Positions 8,751 through 18,590 of a stretch of DNA of 64,000 nucleotides are shown here, one piece after another. The DNA lies in NCBI GenBank assembly GCA_963793095.1, contig CAWBYY010000002.1, forward strand, positions 434,001-498,000. The letters run 5' to 3'. Within the stretch, counting starts at the first letter, position 1. Each line of letters starts with the position of its first letter. The position numbers and the translations under genes were made by a program. Source of the stretch: CAVWDI01 sp963793095. Lineage in GTDB: Bacteria > Chloroflexota > Anaerolineae > Anaerolineales > UBA4823. The notes under the pieces were generated by a model that saw only the letters and a list, made by a program, of their open reading frames with translations, was not told where the DNA came from and did not search any database.

Positions 8751-9884
8751 ATGATAAATTCCCGCCTTAGATCTTTAATCCGTAAAGAATTTTTGCAGAT
8801 CATCCGGGATCCGCGCACCCTGACCCTGGTGCTTATCATGCCGATCATGCAGTTATTCCTGCTGGGTTATGCTGCCACCAATGATGTCCGTAATGTTACG
8901 ATGGCGGTATACGACCAGGATCGGGGGCCGGCCGCGCGTCAATTATTGGACGCTTACCGTACAGCCGATTATTTTGCATTGAAATTTGAAGTCGATTCAG
9001 AGGATGAACTTCGCAGTTTGATAGACGGCGGTGATGCTCGCGCTGGATTGGTGATTCCCCCCGACTACACCAACCAAATCCGGACCAGCGGCTCGGCTGA
9101 AGTTCTGTTTATCCTCGACGGGAGCGATCCGGCAGTCGCCTCAACAGCGCTTTCATCCGCCCAATTGATCGGACAGGAGCACGCCACAGCGATTCTTGAG
9201 GAGCGCTTGGCGCGGGTCGGGTTGTCGAATGTATTGATGCCTCCGGTCCTGGTGCGCTCCCAGGTCTGGTACAACCCGGACCTGGTCAGTTCTTACTACA
9301 TGATCCCGGGCGTGATCGCATTAATCCTGTATGCATTAACTTCGATATTAACCGCGACCGCTATCGTTCGCGAGCGAGAGCGCGGGACGATTGAGCAGTT
9401 GATTGTAACTCCAATCCGCCCATGGGAATTGATCGTTGGCAAACTGCTGCCGTATGCGGTTCTGGCATTTCTGAATATGGTAGAAGTGCTTGCTATTGGT
9501 CACTATTGGTTTGGGGTGCCCGTCCGGGGAAGCCTTGGTCTGATTCTAACGCTGTCAGCCCTGTTCCTGTTGTCAAGCCTGGGTATTGGATTATTCGCTT
9601 CAACCCTGGCGCGCACCCAGCAGGAAGCCATGTTAATTGTCTGGATGACTCTCCTTCCGGCTTTATTCCTTTCCGGGGTTTTCTTTCCGCTTGAAGCCAT
9701 GCCGCCGGTGCTGCAGTGGATTTCTCACCTGATTCCTTTGAGATATTACCTGGTAATTATCCGCTCACTCATGTTGAAAGATATTGGATTATTGGCATTG
9801 ACCAGGGAAGTAATCGCTCTGGCATTTTTTGGGGCGATTTTGATGACTGCGGCTGTGATGCGGTTTAGAAAAAGACTGGATTAG
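8751..9884 (+). CDS. ABC-2 type transport permease (YbhS/YbhR-like)
   Basis: The 377-residue permease starts best at ATG 8751, 14 bases after the tetR stop and behind a GAAGAGAAG stretch; a TTG at 8733 is the alternative. It has the ABC-2 permease layout: one N-terminal helix (about residues 22-42), a long extracytoplasmic domain (45-165) and five helices at the C-terminus, with the family block ARTQQEAMLIVWMTLLPALFLSG cut here by the sixth-helix region. The segment IVRERERGTIEQLIVTP is the conserved coupling loop. The operon has only one permease gene where YbhFSR-type systems have two, so it probably works as a homodimer. Export of drugs or other hydrophobic compounds is inferred from the family and the TetR regulator. 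Confidence 0.9.
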   Translation: MINSRLRSLIRKEFLQIIRDPRTLTLVLIMPIMQLFLLGYAATNDVRNVTMAVYDQDRGPAARQLLDAYRTADYFALKFEVDSEDELRSLIDGGDARAGLVIPPDYTNQIRTSGSAEVLFILDGSDPAVASTALSSAQLIGQEHATAILEERLARVGLSNVLMPPVLVRSQVWYNPDLVSSYYMIPGVIALILYALTSILTATAIVRERERGTIEQLIVTPIRPWELIVGKLLPYAVLAFLNMVEVLAIGHYWFGVPVRGSLGLILTLSALFLLSSLGIGLFASTLARTQQEAMLIVWMTLLPALFLSGVFFPLEAMPPVLQWISHLIPLRYYLVIIRSLMLKDIGLLALTREVIALAFFGAILMTAAVMRFRKRLD

Positions 9885-9945
9885 TGCCGGCAGATCAATT
9901 TATTATTAATAATTCGCAATTTCCTGTATCGTGATGGAGGTTCTG

Positions 9946-11303
9946 ATGCACGGACGAATTAAGCAGGTTGTGCCCATAATCGTTTTAATAGTTATTGTTC
10001 TTGCCGGGGCGCTGTACTGGCTGTTTGGAAGGGCTGATTTGAATGATGGGCGCATTGAAGCTTCCGGTTATATCGAAGTGGTTGAAGTACTGGTTGCGCC
10101 GGAACAATCCGGAAGAGTTGTGCAGGTTCTGGTCGAAAAAGGAGACACAGTGAAAGAGGGGGAGTTACTGCTCCGGATGGACGATATCCTGCTGCAGTCC
10201 CAGTACCAGAGAGCAGCCGCTTCCCTCGAAACCTCACGGGCAAATTTAGCTACAGCTCAGACGGAACTCGTGATTTGGCGGAAGCCTCGTTAAAGGCTGC
10301 AGAGACGAACGCAGTTGCAGTTCAGGCCAGCACAGATGTCGAACTGCTTTCGGCCCAGCAGGCGCTTGAAAAGTTATACGAAATCCACGCAGTATCCAAA
10401 GGCGAAGCGCTTAGAACTGTGGCAACTTCCAATCGGGCTGTGAGAGAAGCCCAGTACCAGCTGGATAATTTTAGTGTGCCTACCAACCAGCAGAGCTTAA
10501 GCGCCATGGATGCTGTTGTAGTAATGAAAGAAAGATTGGACAGAGCCAGGGATAATTTTGAACCGTATAAATATAAGTCGAGCAGCGACGCTACCCGACA
10601 GGATCTGAAAGAAGCGCTGGAAGAAGCCCAGAGCGATTACGATTCAGCTGTCCGCAGGCTGGAATACGAGACGGAGCTTGAAAAAGCGCTCGCAAACCAG
10701 GACCAGGCTCTGCAGGACCTGGAGGATCTGGCGGAGGGTCCCGACCCTGATGAAGTCGCTGTTCTGGAGGCCAGAATCAAAGCGATTAAAGTCACCCCCA
10801 GACAGGCTGAAGACGCCGTCCAGCAAGCACGCGTAGGGATAGACCAGGCAGGGGCGAGATTAAACCAGGTACAGTCAGCGATTTCACAGGTGGAGGCTGA
10901 GCTTGATCTCATCGACGTGCAGTTAGAAAAACTGAACATTTATGCGCCTGTCACAGGCGTGGTTATCAGTAAAAATGTTCAGTCGGGTGAGGTGATCCAG
11001 GCTGGGACACCGGTTATGTCAATCGGGCAGCTTGATCAGCTAACCATAACCGTATATGTCCCCGAGGATAGATACGGAAATATTTTCCTGGGCCAGGAAG
11101 CTGATGTATTTGTGGATTCTTTTCCCGGAGAAGTATTCGGAGCGCAGGTGAACCATGTTGCAGATCAGGCTGAGTTCACGCCGCGCAATGTTCAAACCAG
11201 GGAAGGCCGCCAGTCAACGGTATTTGCAGTGGAGCTATCCATCCTTTATGAAGGCGATAAATTAAAACCCGGGATGCCTGCGGATGTGTTTTTCGGAGAT
11301 TAA
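9946..11303 (+). pseudogene. HlyD-family membrane fusion protein, frame broken near 10265
   Basis: The gene reads as two overlapping frames. The first (from ATG 9946, GGAGG five bases upstream) holds the membrane anchor (VVPIIVLIVIVLAGALYWLF) and the first half of the lipoyl domain (VLVAPEQSGRVVQVLVEKGD), and ends at 10293. The second, in a different phase, carries the long coiled coil and the second lipoyl half (LNIYAPVTGVVISKNVQSGE), and ends at 11303. Adding one base around 10255-10270 joins them into about 452 residues, the usual family length. The protein would bridge the permease to the cell exterior. A sequencing deletion or a true mutation are both possible. The ATPase gene follows three bases after the stop, so the operon is otherwise intact. 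Confidence 0.85.
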
Positions 11304-11306
11304 TTT

Positions 11307-13244
11307 ATGGGTGTATTAATCGAGGCGCGCAATCTTTCCAGGTCTTTTGGCGAGTTTTGGGCAGTCCGTGATGTTAGCTTTGAGGTCAGTTCCGGCGAGA
11401 TTTTTGGCCTTGTTGGACCTGATGGAGCCGGCAAAACCACAATAATGCGCCTGCTGTGTGGAGCTTATTTGCCGGACAAACTTCCTGAAGGCGAAGACCC
11501 CCAGATCTTTCTGGGCGGTTATGATTTGATCCGCGACCCGGAAATGGCGCGTTCTCAGATTGGATACCTGCCGCAGCGTTTTTCCATGTATGAAGAACTG
11601 ACGGTTCTGGAAAACATCCGGTTTTTTGCTGAAGTTCGCGGCCAGGCACGTTCAGATTGGCTTGGAAGCTGCATGCAAATCCTGGATTTTGTAGGTCTGG
11701 CAGAATATATCCACCGCAGAGCTGGATATCTCTCGGGAGGGATGAAACAAAAATTGGGTTTGGCGGCCGCCCTGGTTCACCACCCACGTGTGCTGCTGCT
11801 GGATGAGCCCACAACCGGTGTGGACCCGGTTACCCGCCAGGATTTCTGGCAGTTGATCATCCGCCTGGTGACACGCGAAGATAACCCGGCTGAAGGCACG
11901 GCTGTATTTGTCAGCACGCCTTACATGGATGAAGCCGCCCGGTGCACCAGAATCGGCTTTATGCTGCACGGCAGATTGGTTGAACAGGGTACCCCCTCGG
12001 AATTGCAGCAGAGTCTTGCTGAAAGGATCATCGAATTATCAGGGTCGCCTCTGCCTCTGTTGAGGCGAATCGCGAAAGAGTGCCAGGTTGTTGAAGACGT
12101 ACAGGTGTTTGGAGACCGGTTGCATTTAAGGGTAAGGGCGGGCGAAACCGGGGAAGCCATGATACTGTTGGAAAATCAAATCAAATTGCAGGGAGGCCAG
12201 ATTTCCTCGCTGGGTGTAATTTCCGCCCCAGCTGGAAGATGTTTTTATGAATTTCTCCCGGGATTTTGGATGAACCATTTACCTTATTCACCTGTTATTG
12301 AGACGGATGGGCTGACCCGTTATTTCGGGGATTTCCTGGCTGTTGATAATGTGACTTTTAAGGTACATCAGGGCGAGGTTGTAGGTTATCTCGGACCAAA
12401 TGGTTCTGGAAAAACCACTACCATCCGGATGCTTCTGGGTCTTTTGCTTCCATCGAGCGGCAGCGCCAGGATACTGGGATACGACTCGGTCCAACAATCT
12501 GAACTGGTCAGATCAAAAAGCGGTTACATGTCCCAAAAATTTTCGCTGTACCAGGAGTTGACTGTATTTGAGAATCTTGCTTTTTATTCCGGAATTTACG
12601 GTGTAAAGCAAAAGGAAAGAATAGCTGAGGTTCTTGAACTGACCGGACTCAACAAGGTGTATAAACAGCAGGTTAACCAGCTCTCGACCGGATGGAGACA
12701 GCGGCTTGCTCTGGGAACTGCGATTGTCCATAAACCACCTATATTGTTTCTGGATGAACCTACAAGCGGGGTGGACCCGACCGCGCGCCGGGCGTTCTGG
12801 GATTTGATATACGAATATGTCGGGCAAGGGGCGACTGCCCTTGTTACAACCCACTATATGGATGAGGCTGAATACTGCGGCAGGGTGGGAATCATGCGCG
12901 ATGGGCAGCTCTTAGCCCTGGATACCCCTGCCTCATTAAAAAAGCATGCCCTGGTGGGAAACGCCTGGGACGTGATAATAAAGACAGACCAGGGGGGAAA
13001 AGATATTAAAGACAGCCTGAACCTGATTTTGGCTTTAAAGGCGTTAACTGATTGCCCGTGCGTTCTAAGGGCTGGTTTGGCGAGCGACCACCTTCGTGCG
13101 ATTACTCCGGAGGATGTCAACGAAGAAATTTTTCAGAGCAGCCTGGAGCAAATTGGCCTGCAGGATTTCAGGCTGGAGCCTGTTGAACCTTCGCTCGAGG
13201 ATGTATTTCTTGCATTGGCTTCCCGCAGGAAGGAAAATGTCTGA
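11307..13244 (+). CDS. tandem-domain ABC exporter ATPase (YbhF-like)
   Basis: This 645-residue protein contains two complete ATPase domains. In the first, Walker A is GPDGAGKTT (about residues 38-46), the signature is LSGGMKQKLGLA (near 144) and Walker B is LLLDEPTTGVDP (near 166). In the second, Walker A is GPNGSGKTTT (near 365), the signature is LSTGWRQRLALG (near 458) and Walker B is LFLDEPTSGVDP (near 480). The signature of the second half has Thr in place of the usual Gly. A C-terminal tail ending PSLEDVFLALAS is typical of ABC-2 ATPases. It energises the permease encoded upstream. The stop at 13244 closes the operon. Confidence 0.93.
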   Translation: MGVLIEARNLSRSFGEFWAVRDVSFEVSSGEIFGLVGPDGAGKTTIMRLLCGAYLPDKLPEGEDPQIFLGGYDLIRDPEMARSQIGYLPQRFSMYEELTVLENIRFFAEVRGQARSDWLGSCMQILDFVGLAEYIHRRAGYLSGGMKQKLGLAAALVHHPRVLLLDEPTTGVDPVTRQDFWQLIIRLVTREDNPAEGTAVFVSTPYMDEAARCTRIGFMLHGRLVEQGTPSELQQSLAERIIELSGSPLPLLRRIAKECQVVEDVQVFGDRLHLRVRAGETGEAMILLENQIKLQGGQISSLGVISAPAGRCFYEFLPGFWMNHLPYSPVIETDGLTRYFGDFLAVDNVTFKVHQGEVVGYLGPNGSGKTTTIRMLLGLLLPSSGSARILGYDSVQQSELVRSKSGYMSQKFSLYQELTVFENLAFYSGIYGVKQKERIAEVLELTGLNKVYKQQVNQLSTGWRQRLALGTAIVHKPPILFLDEPTSGVDPTARRAFWDLIYEYVGQGATALVTTHYMDEAEYCGRVGIMRDGQLLALDTPASLKKHALVGNAWDVIIKTDQGGKDIKDSLNLILALKALTDCPCVLRAGLASDHLRAITPEDVNEEIFQSSLEQIGLQDFRLEPVEPSLEDVFLALASRRKENV

Positions 13245-13294
13245 TTTCGGTTAGATTAAACAGGCGCTTCTGAATTTGACTTATAATCTGGGCT

Positions 13295-14314
13295 GTGGAA
13301 CGCTCATCGCCTAAAACCCTCTTCGCTGGAAGGCTTACCAGGGATTTTGTTATTTACCCATCTGGAAAGAACCTGATAGATGTCTCCGGGGGAAACGTTT
13401 TGTATGCGGGAGCAGGCTATGTTGTCTGGGAGCCTGTGCCGCCGCCCGGAATTCTGGCCAGGGTGGGAGAAGACTACCCCCAGAAATGGATAGACCATTT
13501 TTCTGAGCGCGGTTTGGATATGAGCGGCGTTCAGTTACTACCGGAACCAATGGATGTCCGTTCTTTTAAGGCATACAGCGATTCAAGAAATTACACTCGT
13601 GAAAATCCTATTTCCCATTTTGCGCGACATGGATTGTCTTTTCCAAAAGCACTGCTGGGTTATGAGTTTGCAGAGGAGCCGATTGACAGCCGGATTGAGC
13701 TCAAGCCTTATTCACTGCGAGAGGAGGATATTCCGACCGAATACGAGACAGCCGGGGCTATTCATGTCTGTCCGGTTGATTTTCTGACCCATAGTTTGTT
13801 TCCGGCTTTGTTGAGAAAATCGGAATTTACTACAGTCACGCTTGATCCATCGCCAGGATATATGAATCCCACTTTCTGGAATGATGTGCCTTCACTTCTG
13901 ACGGGTTTGACAGCATTTTTGCCAGCTGAGGAGGAAATTCGATATTTATTCCAGGGGAGAAGCGAGGATGTCTGGGAAATGGCGGAAGCACTGGCGGCTT
14001 ATAATTGTGAATTGATTGTTGTTAAATGCGGCGAACGCGGCCAACTTCTATATGATGCCGCCAGCAAAACTCGCTGGGAGGTACCATCGTATCCTTCAAA
14101 AGTTGAAAACCCCGCTGGCGCAGGCGATGCGTTTTGCGGCGGGTTTATGGCAGGATACCGGCGTACTTTCGACCCGCTTGAAGCGACCCTGTTTGGGAAT
14201 ATATCCGCCTCCATTGCGGTCGAAGGTTACCGGCCCGAATTTTCTTTTGATGTCCTCCCGGGATTGCCGCAGGCGAGGCTGGATGCTGTCCGCCAATCAG
14301 TAAGGAAGGTATAA
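13295..14314 (+). CDS. PfkB-family carbohydrate or nucleoside kinase
   Basis: The 339-residue protein starts at GTG 13295. The PfkB signature 2 appears as NPAGAGDAFCGGFMAGY (about residues 272-288), where the Asp of GAGD is the catalytic base and the glycines form the anion hole. Upstream elements KCGERGQLLYD and the N-terminal sugar-binding sheet (GGNVLYAGAGY) are also in place. The family phosphorylates sugars or nucleosides with ATP; the substrate here is not predictable. A TATAAT at 13282-13287 lies only seven bases before the start without a matching -35. It precedes an M20 peptidase by three bases, so the two are co-transcribed. Confidence 0.85.
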   Translation: MERSSPKTLFAGRLTRDFVIYPSGKNLIDVSGGNVLYAGAGYVVWEPVPPPGILARVGEDYPQKWIDHFSERGLDMSGVQLLPEPMDVRSFKAYSDSRNYTRENPISHFARHGLSFPKALLGYEFAEEPIDSRIELKPYSLREEDIPTEYETAGAIHVCPVDFLTHSLFPALLRKSEFTTVTLDPSPGYMNPTFWNDVPSLLTGLTAFLPAEEEIRYLFQGRSEDVWEMAEALAAYNCELIVVKCGERGQLLYDAASKTRWEVPSYPSKVENPAGAGDAFCGGFMAGYRRTFDPLEATLFGNISASIAVEGYRPEFSFDVLPGLPQARLDAVRQSVRKV

Positions 14315-14317
14315 ATT

Positions 14318-15454
14318 ATGCCCACCGGAACAGCAACCCGTGTGGTTGAACTGGCTGAAAAAATCCAACAAATCCCCGCGCCAGTATTTAAAGAGAGCAG
14401 AAGAGCTGGATTTGTAAAAGAGAAGTTTATCAACGAGGGGTTATGCGATGTTTACATCGATGAAATCGGGGATGTATTCGCCAGGCTTCCAGGGAACAGC
14501 AGTGCAAAACCGCTGGTTGTCACAGCTCATCTGGACACAGTCTTTCCTATGGAAGCGGATATAAGCCTTCGCAGGGAAGCGAATCGGATTTATGGCCCAG
14601 GGATAGGAGATAATTCGATTGGGGTGGCGGGGCTGTTTGGATTGGTATGGACATTGGCAGAACAGGAAAGCATTAAAAAGGTTTCGGGTGAGCAGGTAAC
14701 CAGCTTACCCGGGGATGTCTGGCTGGTGGCGAACGTAGGCGAGGAAGGTTTGGGCGATCTGCGCGGCATGCGGGCAGTTGTCGATCATTTTAACGGTGAT
14801 GTGACTGCCTACCTTATTCTGGAGGGGATGGCTCTTGGCCAGATTTACTACCGGGCTCTTGGTGTTGAGCGTTACCGCATCGAAATAACCGGACCTGGGG
14901 GTCATTCCTGGGTGGATTATGGAAAACCATCCGCCATCCATGAACTCGCTAAGTTGATTGTGAAATTGACCGGGATGCCCTTGCCAGATACCCCGCGTAC
15001 ATCTATCAACGTCGGTGTGGTTTCGGGTGGGACAAGCGTTAATACAATTGCTGGTCATGCTCAGATGGAATTGGACCTGCGCTCGGAGGGCGAACAGACC
15101 CTGGCCGGGCTGGTCGCCCATGTGGAACGGATTCTGGAGGAGGCAAAAATCCCCGGGGTTAATATTGAGCAGCAATTAATTGGCAGCCGGCCAGTTGGAG
15201 CTCTCTCCATCGACCACCCTCTGGTCCAGCTTGCCAGGCGCGAACTTCTGAAGATTGGCATTAATCCCAACATGGCCATCGGTTCTACCGACGCAAATAT
15301 CCCGCTGAGCCGGGGATTGCCGGCTGTTTGTATTGGCATTACTAGAGGGGCGGGAGCCCATACTCCCGGTGAGTTTATTTATCTGGAACCATTGGAGGGG
15401 GGATTACAGTGTCTGGTTTCAATCGTCAGAAAGGCATTTGAAATCACAATATAG
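14318..15454 (+). CDS. M20-family metallopeptidase (PepT/ArgE-like)
   Basis: The 378-residue zinc hydrolase starts three bases after the kinase stop. Metal ligands are visible as TAHLDTVFP (His/Asp, about residues 70-78), GIGDNSIGVAG (bridging Asp near 100), GEEGLGDLRG (catalytic Glu and Glu ligand near 142) and the final His in AHTPGEFIYLEP (near 347). The dimerisation or lid domain sits between, with GGHSWVDYG at its entry. Family members cleave di- or tripeptides or remove acyl groups from amino acids. Substrate cannot be assigned. Coupling to a PfkB kinase suggests a small salvage pathway, which is speculative. Confidence 0.88.
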   Translation: MPTGTATRVVELAEKIQQIPAPVFKESRRAGFVKEKFINEGLCDVYIDEIGDVFARLPGNSSAKPLVVTAHLDTVFPMEADISLRREANRIYGPGIGDNSIGVAGLFGLVWTLAEQESIKKVSGEQVTSLPGDVWLVANVGEEGLGDLRGMRAVVDHFNGDVTAYLILEGMALGQIYYRALGVERYRIEITGPGGHSWVDYGKPSAIHELAKLIVKLTGMPLPDTPRTSINVGVVSGGTSVNTIAGHAQMELDLRSEGEQTLAGLVAHVERILEEAKIPGVNIEQQLIGSRPVGALSIDHPLVQLARRELLKIGINPNMAIGSTDANIPLSRGLPAVCIGITRGAGAHTPGEFIYLEPLEGGLQCLVSIVRKAFEITI

Positions 15455-15485
15455 ATATCGAATGCGGGCGGATTATAACTCCTAA

Positions 15486-17603
15486 TCATCCTGAGGTTAT
15501 TTTTGCTCTGACATCCAGTGCGGCCGTCCCTTTCCCTTTACTTAAAACGACCAGGGGGTTTATTTCAATTTGATCAATTTGCGGTATCTCTGCGATCAAT
15601 TGGGCTAAACGCAGGATAGCATCTTTTACAGCCTGCCTGTCAGGCGGGTTCACCTGGCGGTAGACGCTCAGTTTTTTACCTGCCCAGGTGTTCTCCAGCA
15701 TGTATTCGGCCTCTTTTTCTGTTGCTGGTGCCAGGGAGAAAGAAACGTCCTTTATTGCCTCCGTTTGCACTCCCCCGCTTCCAAACATAACGAGCGGCCC
15801 GAAATGCGGGTCGCGAACCGCTCCAACAATCACCTCCTGACCTTCTGAAACCATCGGCTGGACCATCATACCCTCGAGCTTGAATTCCGGGTGGTAAATT
15901 TTTATTGATTCGGTTATCTGCAGGTATGCTTCCGTGAGATCCTGCTCATTTGAAATATCAAGTTTGACCCCACCCGCATCTGATTTATGGGAGAGATCCG
16001 GGGAATATCCTTTCAGCGCGACAGGGTATCCCAGCTGACTGGCAGACCGTTTAGCCTGGTCGAGCGAGCTAGCAATTTCGGTTCTCACGGACTGTATGCC
16101 GTAGCATTCCAAGATCTGGGCGACTGCGGAATAGGGGAGCCAGCCTCCCGAATCCTGTTGCGGGTAGTTGAGCAGTACTTTCCGGGCGGCGGCTTTTTGG
16201 ACATCCTGGAAGGTCAATGGCTCAAGCCTGGGCTGGGCTAAAAATCGTGCCCTGCGGTTAAGGACAGACAGCGCTGAGGCAGCCTTCTCGGGAAAACGAT
16301 AAGCGGGGATGCGAGCGGCCCGGAAATGCGAAACCGCCTCCCTAACAGACTCTGCCCCCATAACTGAGATTATCACCGGTTTATCCGTTTTTTGGATTAC
16401 TGGGATTACTGCGCCGGCAACAGAAGCGGAGGGAAACATCGGCGGCGGGACCAGGATTACAAGTACGCTCTGGACGCCGCTGTCATTTAATAAAACTTCA
16501 AGACAGCGCGAATACTGTTCCGGAGAAGCCGAAGCGAGCATATCGACCGGGTTCGAGAGGCTGGCAGCGGGCGGCAGGATTTTTTTAAGGCTTTGTATGG
16601 TGCTTTTCTTTAATTTGGTTAGAGACAATCCTTCTTTTTCAAGTGCATCCGCAGCAGTTACCCCCGGACCGCCGGCATTGGTCAGCACCGCCATGTTGCC
16701 TTCACTTGATTGTGAACACCAGGCTAGGGCCTGCGACCAGTCGAAAATTTCTTCAATCGATTCTGCCTGCAATACGCCTGATCGCCGGAATGCGGCGGCA
16801 AATGCGCTTTCACTTCCCGCCAGAGCGCCAGTGTGGGATGCAATTGCGTCTTGTCCGGATTGGAACCTGCCAGTTTTTAATGCAACAACTGGCTTGCGCA
16901 GCGATATCTCTCCGGCAATTCTAGTAAACCTCCCCCCATCCTTGAAACTCTCGAGATAGAGTGAGATCACCCGGCTGTTTGGGTCTTCTGCAACTTGTTG
17001 GAGGGCGTGAGTTTCATTAAAATCGATCTGATTTCCCAGGCTTATAAGCATGGATAAACCAAATTCGGATTCGCGCGCCCAGTCGATCACAGATGCGCAT
17101 AACGCCCCTGATTGGGAAATAAAGGCCACATTCCCTGGCAGAGGTTCCGGCGGCGGTAAGAAGGTCAGGTTGAGCGGAAGGTGGGTATCAAGGATGCCAA
17201 CACTGTTCGGCCCCAGCAGTCGCATTCCGAATCTGCCGGCTGTTTTAAGACACTCTTCCTCAAGATGTTTTCCTTCCGGGCCGGTTTCTGAAAATCCACC
17301 CGAGTTAAGAATGGCAAATTTTATCCCCCGCTGCCCGCATTCTTGTAACACCCGGGGGATAACAGGGGCTGGGACTAGTATCGCCGCCAGATCCACCGGA
17401 TCAGGCACAAGTTTTACGCTTGTATAAACCGGTAAGTCGAAAAGCCGGCCTCCTTTTGGGTTGACAAAATGCACCCCGCCTTTGTAGTCACTCTGGATGA
17501 GGTTGCGGGCAAGACCGTAACCAAGTTTTTCGGGGTTCTGGGACGCGCCGATAACAACAATACCGTCCGGCGCAATGAGTTGATGGTCGAGGATGTCGTT
17601 CAT
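15486..17603 (-). CDS. ADP-forming acyl-CoA synthetase, fused alpha-beta form
   Basis: The 705-residue protein joins the CoA-binding Rossmann domain (VVIGASQNPEKLGYG, about residues 17-31), the succinyl-CoA synthetase-like middle domains with the phosphorylatable His in SHTGALAGSE (near 256), and a C-terminal ATP-grasp domain (from about 480, with GYPVALKGYSPDLSHKSDAGG). It converts acetyl-CoA or another acyl-CoA, ADP and phosphate to the acid, CoA and ATP. In fermenting archaea and bacteria this enzyme conserves energy at the end of peptide or sugar fermentation, which fits the hydrogenases further along. It converges with the M20 peptidase gene (31 bases apart). Confidence 0.92.
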   Translation of the reverse strand: MNDILDHQLIAPDGIVVIGASQNPEKLGYGLARNLIQSDYKGGVHFVNPKGGRLFDLPVYTSVKLVPDPVDLAAILVPAPVIPRVLQECGQRGIKFAILNSGGFSETGPEGKHLEEECLKTAGRFGMRLLGPNSVGILDTHLPLNLTFLPPPEPLPGNVAFISQSGALCASVIDWARESEFGLSMLISLGNQIDFNETHALQQVAEDPNSRVISLYLESFKDGGRFTRIAGEISLRKPVVALKTGRFQSGQDAIASHTGALAGSESAFAAAFRRSGVLQAESIEEIFDWSQALAWCSQSSEGNMAVLTNAGGPGVTAADALEKEGLSLTKLKKSTIQSLKKILPPAASLSNPVDMLASASPEQYSRCLEVLLNDSGVQSVLVILVPPPMFPSASVAGAVIPVIQKTDKPVIISVMGAESVREAVSHFRAARIPAYRFPEKAASALSVLNRRARFLAQPRLEPLTFQDVQKAAARKVLLNYPQQDSGGWLPYSAVAQILECYGIQSVRTEIASSLDQAKRSASQLGYPVALKGYSPDLSHKSDAGGVKLDISNEQDLTEAYLQITESIKIYHPEFKLEGMMVQPMVSEGQEVIVGAVRDPHFGPLVMFGSGGVQTEAIKDVSFSLAPATEKEAEYMLENTWAGKKLSVYRQVNPPDRQAVKDAILRLAQLIAEIPQIDQIEINPLVVLSKGKGTAALDVRAKITSG

Positions 17604-17664
17604 AAATAGAATCTGAAAGACTTTGAGAAAATTGCGGATCGGCAGGTTAGAAATGGACCTATTA

Positions 17665-18537
17665 TTAAATTCCTAAACTCTCGATCCACCCCTGTGGGAC
17701 GAAGAACTTCCCGAAGCCGAACAGGGCTAAGCTGATTGAAACAACCAGCATAATGACTGAAAAAACGATTAAAAAGTAATCCCGGTATCGGTAATGCAGT
17801 TTTATCAGCCAGGTGCGTGGCCCGATTCCAAATGCCCGCAGGTCCATTGCATCGATAATATCCTCGCTGCCAATGATGGCGTGGATTGTGACCGGTACGA
17901 TAAGGGGAGCCATTTTGCGCACCTGTTCAATCAGGCCGCCGCGCAGATTTTCTAGTTCGTATCCGCGCGCCCGCTGGGCATCATATGTGTACTGGAAATC
18001 TCGCCCGAAAGTAGGGATGAAGCGCATTGTTAGATCCATCGCATAGGCAAATTTATCCGGCATTCCCAGGCCCCGGAATGTAACCCCGTAGAGCGCAGGG
18101 TTCATTGAATACGGAATGATTATCGTCATAATTGCGATGCTGAATACCCTGAAAAACTGGCTGATAGCAAAAAATATACGCTCTATGGTGATTGTAAGCG
18201 TTGGAACCCAGCCAAAAATAGAAAATGGAGCGGAAATTTTATTAATGACATGTTCTTCGGTATATACTTCCATACCGCCCCGCCCGGTCAGAAAAGTAAG
18301 GAAGGCAAATACAGTGATAAACCCGCCAATAAAGATCAGGGCGCGGTACATCTCCTTGAGCTGGATGCGTGACAGGATTAATGAAAGCACAGCGATGAGA
18401 AAAAAGAATGCCAGATACCGCAGGTCCCAGAACTGTAGAATCGAGAATAAAAAGCAGAGGTAGAAGATCAACCAGGCGCGGGTGTCAAACCGCTGGATGA
18501 ATGAATTACGGTCTCGATAGCGCCACGTGACTAACAT
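17665..18537 (-). CDS. ecfT: ECF transporter transmembrane component EcfT
   Basis: The protein, 290 residues from ATG 18537 (MLVTWRYRDRN), has five to six membrane segments and the EcfT coupling-helix signatures with Ala-Arg-Gly: DAQRARGYELENL (near 195) and IDAMDLRAFG (near 238). A GTG at 18567 would extend it into a strong hairpin and is less likely. EcfT links the two ATPase domains to the substrate-binding S protein. The order on the minus strand is SAM hydroxide adenosyltransferase, ATPase, S component, T component, all within 4.5 kb, so the set is dedicated rather than a shared group II module. Confidence 0.9.
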   Translation of the reverse strand: MLVTWRYRDRNSFIQRFDTRAWLIFYLCFLFSILQFWDLRYLAFFFLIAVLSLILSRIQLKEMYRALIFIGGFITVFAFLTFLTGRGGMEVYTEEHVINKISAPFSIFGWVPTLTITIERIFFAISQFFRVFSIAIMTIIIPYSMNPALYGVTFRGLGMPDKFAYAMDLTMRFIPTFGRDFQYTYDAQRARGYELENLRGGLIEQVRKMAPLIVPVTIHAIIGSEDIIDAMDLRAFGIGPRTWLIKLHYRYRDYFLIVFSVIMLVVSISLALFGFGKFFVPQGWIESLGI

Positions 18538-18550
18538 AACCTGTTGAATA

Positions 18551-18578
18551 AGTGTGCAGGGTTTCACCCCTGCACACT
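18551..18578. promoter_or_regulatory. strong intercistronic hairpin between the S and T components
   Basis: Arms of 11 bases (AGTGTGCAGGG at 18551-18561 and its exact complement at 18568-18578) flank a six-base loop. It lies between the S-component stop (18591) and the EcfT ATG (18537). There is no T-run on the minus strand after it, so a full terminator is unlikely. Partial attenuation or protection of the upstream mRNA is a reasonable guess. Confidence 0.6.
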
Positions 18579-18590
18579 ATCCAAACTAAA

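Noticed and set aside
16309..16959. 216-codon plus-strand frame inside the acyl-CoA synthetase
   Set aside because: Antisense shadow of a well-conserved 705-residue enzyme; no ribosome-binding site or recognisable motif.
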